DNA of 64,000 nt from Mycolicibacterium austroafricanum (GTDB lineage: Bacteria > Actinomycetota > Actinomycetes > Mycobacteriales > Mycobacteriaceae), in the NCBI RefSeq assembly GCF_000612725.1, contig NZ_HG964458.1, positions 124,001-188,000 on the forward strand, written 5' to 3'. Both the position numbers and the translations under genes were made by a program. The number at the start of each line of letters is the position of its first letter. Within the stretch, counting starts at the first letter, position 1. The notes below the pieces were generated by a model. The model did no database searches and was not told the DNA's origin. It was given only the letters and a program-made list of their open reading frames with translations. This document shows positions 58,528-64,000 of the stretch, in pieces.

Positions 58528-59880
58528 TCAGCGGCGACGCATGACGACGCGGCCGCCGCCCTTGGGGGTGTAGGCGACGCCTCGCGAGTGCATCTTCTCC
58601 CCCGGCGCGGTGGTCGTCTCGATCACGAAGTGGCGCAGCACTGTTCGTAGCACGATGTCCATCTCGACGTTGGCGAATGCGGCGCCGACACAGCGCCGGG
58701 TTCCACCCCCGAACGGGATGTGCGCGAATGTGGGCGGCCGCTGGCCGATGTAGCGTTGCGGATCGAAGCGGTCAGGGTCGTCGAAGTCCTGCGCGCGCTT
58801 GTGTACCTGACCGATCGCGACGACGATCGAATATCCCTGCGGGATAACCCATTCCCCGAGCTCGAAGGTCGGCGCGTACACGTGCCTGCCGGCGAAGTCG
58901 ATGACGGTGCGGGACCGCTGGATCTCCAGGATGGTTGCCTGCCGGTATTCGTTGCCGTCCGTCTCGGCCTCGGCGACCAGCTTGGCCAGCACCTCGGGGT
59001 GCCGGCTGATGCGCTCGAACGCCCATCCCAGGGTCGCCGCCGTCGTTTCATGCCCCGCGGCCAGCAGCGTCAGCAGTTCGTCGCCGATGTCCTGGCGCGA
59101 CATCGTGGAGCCGTCCTCGTAGGTGCTGCGCAGCAGCAGCGCCAGGATGTCGTCGCGGGTGTCGAAGTCCGGGTCGGCCTGCACGGCGTCGATGAGGCGG
59201 CCGATCACGTCGTCGTACTGACGTCGGTAGGCCGCCAACCGTCCCCACGGGCTGAATCGGCCGTATGTGCGGTGCGGTGTGGGCAGTACGGCCAGCCGCG
59301 AGCCGAGGGTGACCCACGGCGGAATGATGCGGCGCAACTCGTCCAGGTGCGCGCCGTCGGCGCCGAACACCGCGCGCAGGATCGCGTTGAGCGTGATGCG
59401 CATCATCGGCTCGAGGGTCTCGAACGGCTGTCCCTCAGGCCAATTCGCGGCTTCGCGGAGCGTCTCCTCCTCGAAGATCGTCTCGTAGTTCTTGATGCTC
59501 TTGCCGTGGAACGGGGGCGTGAGCAGCTTGCGGCGCTTGCGGTGGTCGCCGCCGTCGAGCGCGAACACCGAACCCGAGCCCAGGACACGGGAGAGGTTGG
59601 GCTGGATGTTGCCCACGTCGTCGGTGTTGGCCATGAACAGCTGTTTGGCCAGAGCCGGATCGGCGACCATGACGGTCGGTCCGAACACCGGCAGCGTCAT
59701 CGAGAAGACATCGCCGTACCGGCGCACGATCTGGGCGACGGTCCACTGGCGGGAGAACGAGAAGCCGAGGCCTTGGAGGAGTTTCGGTATCCGCGGGGTG
59801 GGTGGCAGCCGAACCGGCCGCGGCGGTGCGGACTCAGCGTCGGCGGTGGAGCGGTGCGCGGCTATCGTTGCTTCGCTCAT
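58528..59880 (-). CDS. Cytochrome P450
   Basis: A 450-residue heme-thiolate monooxygenase. The oxygen-binding I-helix AGHETTAA, the ExxR motif (EIQR) and the heme loop PFGGGTRRCVGAAFAN with its Cys ligand are present. The N-terminus has no membrane anchor, so it is soluble, as usual in mycobacteria. ATG 59880 is selected; an upstream frame would enter the TetR operator. It is related to the CYP137/CYP138-type group by overall appearance, which is uncertain. Divergent from a TetR regulator. Confidence 0.9.
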   Translation of the reverse strand: MSEATIAAHRSTADAESAPPRPVRLPPTPRIPKLLQGLGFSFSRQWTVAQIVRRYGDVFSMTLPVFGPTVMVADPALAKQLFMANTDDVGNIQPNLSRVLGSGSVFALDGGDHRKRRKLLTPPFHGKSIKNYETIFEEETLREAANWPEGQPFETLEPMMRITLNAILRAVFGADGAHLDELRRIIPPWVTLGSRLAVLPTPHRTYGRFSPWGRLAAYRRQYDDVIGRLIDAVQADPDFDTRDDILALLLRSTYEDGSTMSRQDIGDELLTLLAAGHETTAATLGWAFERISRHPEVLAKLVAEAETDGNEYRQATILEIQRSRTVIDFAGRHVYAPTFELGEWVIPQGYSIVVAIGQVHKRAQDFDDPDRFDPQRYIGQRPPTFAHIPFGGGTRRCVGAAFANVEMDIVLRTVLRHFVIETTTAPGEKMHSRGVAYTPKGGGRVVMRRR

Positions 59881-59901
59881 CGGACTCCCGATCGATCGGC
59901 T

Positions 59902-59950
59902 GGTACTCCTGTGTACCATCGTGTGTTCAGGTACGGTACCGCTTGGTACC
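59902..59950. promoter_or_regulatory. GGTACC-type repeats in P450-TetR intergenic region
   Basis: Five copies of a GGTAC/GTACC core lie in 49 bases, including GGTACGGTACC at 59930-59940 and GGTACC-GCTT-GGTACC at about 59935-59950. They sit between the P450 and TetR starts and probably form the TetR operator. Confidence 0.6.
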
Positions 59951-59975
59951 ACAAGGCGCAAGGGTGGTTTGGCAG

Positions 59976-60572
59976 GTGAGGACGACACCGCTGGCGGCCG
60001 GGCCCCACCCCTCGGTGGCCGACCGCCTTCTCGACGGACTGGCGTCGGCCATCACCGAGCGCGGGTACCGGGACAGCACCGTCGCCGATGTCGTCCGCTA
60101 CGCACGCACCTCCAAGCGCACGTTCTACGAGCAGTTCGCAAGCAAGGAGGAGTGCCTGATCGAGATGCTGCGCCGCAACCACTCCGACCTGATCGCCGGC
60201 ATCGGGGCGGCGGTGGAGCCCGAGGCCGACTGGCGACTGCAGATCGACCAGGCCGTCGGCGCCTACATCGATCACATCAGCGCGCGACCCGCAATCACGT
60301 TGTGCTGGATCAGGGAGGCGCCCGGGCTCGGCGCGGCCGCCCGTCCGCTGCACCGACTGGTGATGGGTGACCTGACCGACCTGTTGGTGTCGCTGACCGG
60401 CAACCCGGGCTTTCGCCGCGCCGGGCTCGATCCGATCACGGCGCCGGTGGCGCTCATCCTGGTCGGCGGGTTGCGGGAACTGACAGCACTTTTCGTCGAG
60501 GACGAGCGGGATGTGCACGGCATCGCCGCGCCTGCGGTCGCGGCGGCCACGGCGCTGGTGAGTGCCGGTTAG
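59976..60572 (+). CDS. TetR family transcriptional regulator
   Basis: A 198-residue regulator. The N-terminal helix-turn-helix is ITERGYRDSTVADVVRYART followed by SKRTFYEQFASKEECL, as in TetR. The C-terminal ligand domain is hydrophobic. GTG 59976, 5 bases after a GGCAGG-like site. Divergent from the P450 gene; it likely represses it and itself through the GGTACC repeats. Confidence 0.85.
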   Translation: MRTTPLAAGPHPSVADRLLDGLASAITERGYRDSTVADVVRYARTSKRTFYEQFASKEECLIEMLRRNHSDLIAGIGAAVEPEADWRLQIDQAVGAYIDHISARPAITLCWIREAPGLGAAARPLHRLVMGDLTDLLVSLTGNPGFRRAGLDPITAPVALILVGGLRELTALFVEDERDVHGIAAPAVAAATALVSAG

Positions 60573-60575
60573 CGC

Positions 60576-61145
60576 TCAACCCAGCATCAGGCGGGCCGCT
60601 TTCTCCAGCTTCGCGGCAATCTCCGGATACGAGGTGTAACCCATTCCCGCGCGCACCAAGGCGCCCGAATAGAGCATCTCCAGCGCGTCGATGACGTCCG
60701 GATCGGTGTCCGGCCCGAGAGCGTCGGACAGACGGTCCCGAATGTCGCGGCCGATACGCAGCCGCAGTACTTCGACGTCGGGATCCTTGCCGAGCAGCGC
60801 CGTCGTCACCGCACCGGCGAACTCGGGCTCGCCGGCCACCAGCAGGGAAATGTGGCCCAGCACCTCGACGACCCGTGAGGCCGGGTCACCGGAACCGTGG
60901 TCGACCCGCTGCGAGCCGGCCAGGCGCCGCCAGAACACCTCGGCAACCAGATGTTCCTTGGACGAGAAGTAGGTGTAGGCGGTGGCGGCGCCGACTCCGG
61001 CCTCCGCGGCGACGCGGCGCACGGTCAGGGCGGCGAATCCGTCCCGCCTGAGCAGCTCGACAGCCGCGCGCCCCAAGCGGTCCACCGTGTCGGCCTGCCT
61101 GGCCGTCAGACGACGCCGCGTCGACTCCAGAGCCGGATCGGACAC
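60576..61145 (-). CDS. TetR family transcriptional regulator
   Basis: A 189-residue regulator. The helix-turn-helix reads LTVRRVAAEAGVGAATAYTYF with SKEHLVAEVFWRRL. Start chosen at GTG 61145; a longer frame from an ATG at 61220 would overlap the divergent methyltransferase. Convergent with the preceding TetR gene, 3 bases apart. Target genes unknown; divergent neighbour is the methyltransferase. Confidence 0.82.
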   Translation of the reverse strand: MSDPALESTRRRLTARQADTVDRLGRAAVELLRRDGFAALTVRRVAAEAGVGAATAYTYFSSKEHLVAEVFWRRLAGSQRVDHGSGDPASRVVEVLGHISLLVAGEPEFAGAVTTALLGKDPDVEVLRLRIGRDIRDRLSDALGPDTDPDVIDALEMLYSGALVRAGMGYTSYPEIAAKLEKAARLMLG

Positions 61146-61209
61146 ATGTCCGGACGCTACTACAACCAGCGGGGAACCACTAGGGGACGGCACGGTAGGT
61201 TGGACTGCC

Positions 61210-61977
61210 ATGGACGACACGACGGCGAGCCGTCAATCCGACACCGTGGCGAGCCGTCAATCCGACACGACGGCGAGCCGTCAATCCGACACCGTGGCGA
61301 GCCGTCAATCCGACACCGCGCTGCCGCCCGTCGCAGCAGCCCTTTTCGAGCTCGCCGAGCGGATCACCGGGTTCATGCCCGCCGATGAGGGCCGCGCGCT
61401 CTACGACACCGCGCTGGAGTACCTGGGCGACGGTGTCGGCGTCGAGATCGGCACCTACTGCGGCAAGTCGACGGTGATGCTCGGCGCTGCCGCCCAGCAG
61501 ACCGGCGGCCTGCTCTACACCGTCGACCACCACCACGGCTCCGAGGAGCACCAGGCGGGCTGGGAGTACCACGACGCGTCGATGGTCGATCCGGTCACCG
61601 GCCTGTTCGACACCCTGCCGACCCTGCGCCACGCCCTGGATTCCGCAGGCCTCGACGACCACGTCGTGGCCGTCGTCGGACGCTCCCCGGTGGTGGCGCG
61701 CGGCTGGCGAACACCGTTGCGGCTCTTGTTCATCGACGGTGGGCACACCGAGGAAGCGGCCAACCGGGACTTCGACGGTTGGGCACGATGGGTCGACGTG
61801 GGCGGGGTGCTCGTCATCCATGACGTGTTCCCCGATCCTGCCGACGGCGGCCAGGCGCCGTTCTTCATCTACAAGCGGGCGCTCGACTGCGGGGACTTCC
61901 GCGAGGTACGGGCCGCCGGGTCGATGCGCGTGCTCGAGCGGGTGTCCGGGCAGGCCGGCGCGCTCGGCGCAGCCTAG
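61210..61977 (+). CDS. Class I SAM-dependent methyltransferase (Methyltransf_24-like) with N-terminal octapeptide repeats
   Basis: A 255-residue protein. Residues 4-35 are four tandem copies of an 8-residue unit (Thr-Thr/Val-Ala-Ser-Arg-Gln-Ser-Asp). The methyltransferase fold starts near residue 45; the SAM loop is GVEIGTYCGKSTVML, followed by YTVDHHHGSEEHQ and LRLLFIDGGHTEEA, the motifs of the Methyltransf_24 family. ATG 61210 follows GGTAGG. Convergent with the next gene, overlapping by 4 bases. Substrate may be a sugar or polysaccharide in the cluster that follows. Confidence 0.8.
   Translation: MDDTTASRQSDTVASRQSDTTASRQSDTVASRQSDTALPPVAAALFELAERITGFMPADEGRALYDTALEYLGDGVGVEIGTYCGKSTVMLGAAAQQTGGLLYTVDHHHGSEEHQAGWEYHDASMVDPVTGLFDTLPTLRHALDSAGLDDHVVAVVGRSPVVARGWRTPLRLLFIDGGHTEEAANRDFDGWARWVDVGGVLVIHDVFPDPADGGQAPFFIYKRALDCGDFREVRAAGSMRVLERVSGQAGALGAA
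61219..61314. repeat. Four 24-bp tandem repeats inside the methyltransferase gene
   Basis: Four in-frame units of 24 bases from 61219, 61243, 61267 and 61291, alternating ACGACGGCGAGCC and ACCGTGGCGAGCC at their starts and sharing GAGCCGTCAATCCGAC. Copy number change would add or drop 8 residues without a frameshift. Confidence 0.9.
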
Positions 61978-63038
61978 CGATCGCTGGTCGCGCACTCGCA
62001 ATCATATTGCCCCTCAAGGCCTTTCGGAAGATCCAAGCCGCGGAAGATTCCGCTTGCCGGCGTGGTGGATGACAACGCGTCGGCGGCCAGGATCACTGCC
62101 GCGCCCGTCCAGGTGGTGCGCTCGACGGGCCAGCGCTTGCCGTCGGCGTACACCAGGCCCGTCCAGTACGACCCGTCATCCTCGCGCAGGTGGTGCATCG
62201 CCGCGAACTGCTCGTGCGCCCGCGCCTTGTCCCCGATGGCATCCAGAGCCAGCACCAGCTCACAGGTTTCGGCTCCGGTCACCCACGGTCGGTCATCCAC
62301 ACATCGGATACCCAGCCCGGGGACCACGAAGTCGTCCCACCGTTCGTCGATGCGCGCCCGCGCCCTCGGCCCGCGCAGCGCTCCCCCGAGAACCGGGTAG
62401 TACCACTCCATCGACCAGCGGTCTTTGGTGACAAACCCATCCGGATGGTGGGCGATGGCGTGACCGAGCCGTCCGACCGCGACCTCCCATTCCGGTTGCG
62501 GGTCGTCGACGTAGTCGGCGAGCGCCAGGGCGCAGCGGATGCTGTGGTAGATGCTCGCACAGCCGGTGAGCAACGCCTCGTCGGCATCACCGGAAGATCC
62601 ACGGGCCCAAGCGATTTCACCGGTTCCGAACTGAAGCTCGAGGACGAAGTCGATGGCTTTGGCCACCACGGGCCACATGGTCTCGGCGAAGGAGCGGTCT
62701 TCGGTGACGAGCACGTGGTGCCAGACGCCGGTGGCGATGTAGGCGCAGAAGTTGCTGTCGCTGTGGGCATCCTCGATGACGCCGTTGCGCACCTGAATCG
62801 GCCAGGTGCCGTCGGGGCGCTGCTGGGTGCGCGACCATTCGAACGCCGCGCGGGCAGGCTCCAGCAGTCCCGCCGCGGTGAGCGCCATGGCGTTCTCGAT
62901 GTGATCCCACGGGTCGGTGTGCCCGCCCACCGACCACGGAATCGCGCCGCTCGACTCCTGTGTCGCGGCGATCGACTCAGCGGTCTGCCGACATTGAGCC
63001 GGCGTGAAGACACCCGGCACACCGGGGATGTCATGCAT
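61974..63038 (-). CDS. Six-hairpin/prenyltransferase-like (alpha/alpha-barrel) protein
   Basis: A 354-residue protein of repeated helix pairs, with Trp- and His-rich turns (WSVGGHTDPWDHIENAMAL, TGVWHHVLVTED, EWYYPVLGG) and an Asp-Gly-Thr-Trp repeat as in terpene cyclase/glycosidase-like alpha/alpha toroids. Database names such as prenyltransferase are common for this family, but no DDxxD-type diphosphate site is visible. It sits in one operon with the methyltransferase and glycosyltransferase genes, so a role in polysaccharide or glycolipid tailoring is inferred. Confidence 0.75.
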   Translation of the reverse strand: MHDIPGVPGVFTPAQCRQTAESIAATQESSGAIPWSVGGHTDPWDHIENAMALTAAGLLEPARAAFEWSRTQQRPDGTWPIQVRNGVIEDAHSDSNFCAYIATGVWHHVLVTEDRSFAETMWPVVAKAIDFVLELQFGTGEIAWARGSSGDADEALLTGCASIYHSIRCALALADYVDDPQPEWEVAVGRLGHAIAHHPDGFVTKDRWSMEWYYPVLGGALRGPRARARIDERWDDFVVPGLGIRCVDDRPWVTGAETCELVLALDAIGDKARAHEQFAAMHHLREDDGSYWTGLVYADGKRWPVERTTWTGAAVILAADALSSTTPASGIFRGLDLPKGLEGQYDCECATSDR

Positions 63039-63756
63039 CAGCAGCGGCAGGCTTCCGGAAGTACAGCGCCACGCTCTTACCGATCAAGGGGTTGAGCGCC
63101 GCCTCGGCAGTCCGGGTCAGCCATGGCCGTCCCATCATGTCCCACACCAGCAGCTTGTGATACGCGGCGACGGCCGGATGGTTCGTCTTCTCCGTCCCCA
63201 CAGCACATTTGAGCCACCAGTACGGCGAATGCAACGCGTGGGCGTGGTGGATGTGGGTCAGCGCCAGGCCGTGTGCGAGCACCTTGTCGCGCAGCTCGTC
63301 GGCCCGGTAGATGCGGATGTGGCCGCCCTCGTTGGCGTGGTACTCGTCCGACAGCGCCCAGCAGATGCGCTCGGGCAGCCAGCGGGGGACCGTGATCGCC
63401 AGCGCGCCACCGGGTTTGAGCACCCGCACCAGCTCGGCGATCGCCCGGTCGTCTTCGGGGACGTGCTCGAGGATCTCGGAGGCGATGACGCAGTCGAAGG
63501 TTCCGTCGGCGTAGGGCAGGTCCAGGGCGTCACCCTTGACGGCCTCCCCCTTGGCCGAAGCGGGCACCTCGCCCTGCTCCTTCATCGCCTGCAGGATCTC
63601 GTCGACGTCGTTGAGGTCCGCAACGCTCTGGTCGAATCCGACCACATCGGCGCCACGCCGGAACGCCTCGAACGTGTGGCGGCCGGCGCCGCAGCCGACG
63701 TCGATCACCTTGGTACCGGCGCCGACACCGAGCCGGTCGAAGTCCACGGTCAGCAT
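63031..63756 (-). CDS. Class I SAM-dependent methyltransferase
   Basis: A 241-residue methyltransferase with VIDVGCGAGRHTFEAFRRG (SAM loop), DALDLPYADGTFDCVIASEILEHV (acidic and post-II motifs) and RVLKPGGALAITVP, all classical class I motifs. The ATG 63756 overlaps the glycosyltransferase stop by 7 bases and its own stop overlaps the next gene by 8. It probably methylates a sugar or polyketide intermediate made by this cluster. Confidence 0.88.
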   Translation of the reverse strand: MLTVDFDRLGVGAGTKVIDVGCGAGRHTFEAFRRGADVVGFDQSVADLNDVDEILQAMKEQGEVPASAKGEAVKGDALDLPYADGTFDCVIASEILEHVPEDDRAIAELVRVLKPGGALAITVPRWLPERICWALSDEYHANEGGHIRIYRADELRDKVLAHGLALTHIHHAHALHSPYWWLKCAVGTEKTNHPAVAAYHKLLVWDMMGRPWLTRTAEAALNPLIGKSVALYFRKPAAADA

Positions 63757-64000
63757 GTCGCGACCCTTTCGCAGGCTCTCTCGTACACCGCGACCGTCTG
63801 TGCGGCCACTGATTCCCAACTGAAAACCTCGAGCGCACGCCGGCGACCGTTGTCCCCGAGTCGGCGCAGTTCTCGCGGCGAGTCGAGCAGTTCGCCGAGT
63901 ACTGCGGTCAGCTCCGTCACGTCCGCGGGTGTCACCAGGCGCGCGCACTCGCCGTCGGTACCCACGACCTCGGGCAGCGCGCCCGCGCGGCTGGCCACGA
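63750..64000 (-). CDS. Glycosyltransferase family 4-type, C-terminal end (5' part outside window)
   Basis: The last 83 codons of a group 1 glycosyltransferase run off the window. The visible part has SRAGALPEVVGTDGEC (nucleotide-sugar phosphate loop, Glu), LVTPADVTELTAVL, and LRRLGDNGRRRALEVFSW, which are hallmark C-terminal motifs of GT4 enzymes. It is translationally coupled to the methyltransferase. Donor and acceptor unknown. Confidence 0.82.
   Translation of the reverse strand, partial: VASRAGALPEVVGTDGECARLVTPADVTELTAVLGELLDSPRELRRLGDNGRRRALEVFSWESVAAQTVAVYERACERVATC

Noticed and set aside
61219..61314. A CRISPR-like array
   Set aside because: Units are contiguous without spacers, in frame within a coding sequence, and lack cas genes.

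Overview
This is a high-GC actinobacterial chromosome segment from a mycobacterium, most likely a fast-growing Mycolicibacterium. The backbone follows the Mycobacterium tuberculosis gene order from about Rv3834c to Rv3859c: serS, septum-formation protein, Rv3836-type metalloprotein, histidine phosphatase, pheA, Rv3839-type DUF2470, bfrB, glpQ1, Rv3843c-type, [SOD locus], Rv3847-type, espR, Rv3850-type, hns, rraA, ethA/ethR, Rv3856c-type PHP protein, gltD/gltB. Dps, DinB and SulP genes, and copC/copD, fit an environmental mycobacterium. Family and ortholog names come from reading the translations and remembered gene order; no database search was run.

Layout. 1-9.1 kb: housekeeping genes (serS, pheA), cell-envelope genes (septum protein, LCP ligase) and an IdeR-boxed DUF2470 gene. 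9.2-12 kb: ferritin bfrB behind IdeR-like sites, glpQ1, a DUF4328 membrane protein and a rhodanese. 12.4-15.1 kb: a nickel superoxide dismutase pair (sodX and sodN) stands where M. tuberculosis has sodA, and a 1658-bp IS1380-family element with a 5-bp target duplication sits between the two genes. 15.2-23.3 kb: Rv3847-type gene, espR with a 500-bp regulatory region, an ImmA/IrrE-like peptidase plus MAB_1171c-type membrane protein, a secreted acidic protein, Rv3850-type gene, copC/copD, membrane-anchored hns and rraA. 23.3-28.8 kb: ethA/ethR with a clear operator, a dinB polymerase under a LexA-like box, an F420-type oxidoreductase behind a long palindrome, and a PHP phosphoesterase.

28.85-32.26 kb holds an EspA/EspC/EspD-like operon ending in a lipoprotein gene, separate from any visible ESX core. 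32.3-35.9 kb: ArsR-SulP pair, a TIGR03086 protein and another LLM oxidoreductase. 36-42.5 kb: a 46-codon small gene, gltD and gltB. 43-50 kb: thioesterase, dps, alkA-type glycosylase, DUF427, FAD oxidoreductase, DUF4262, methyltransferase, and an epimerase/NTF2-like operon with a perfect KstR motif. 50.2-56 kb: a secreted-protein operon with a PGRS-repeat protein that lacks a PE domain, divergent from a large LuxR/ATPase regulator. 56-58.5 kb: msrB-msrA and a second type VII-like module (EspC-like protein, WXG/glycine-zipper protein, four-helix membrane protein). 58.5-64 kb: P450 with TetR regulators, then a methyltransferase/six-hairpin-like enzyme/methyltransferase/glycosyltransferase cluster running off the window.

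The strongest candidates for undescribed biology are the two type VII-linked modules (28.85-32.26 kb and 57.0-58.5 kb), the second of which looks like a toxin-immunity layout, and the remodelled Ni-SOD locus.
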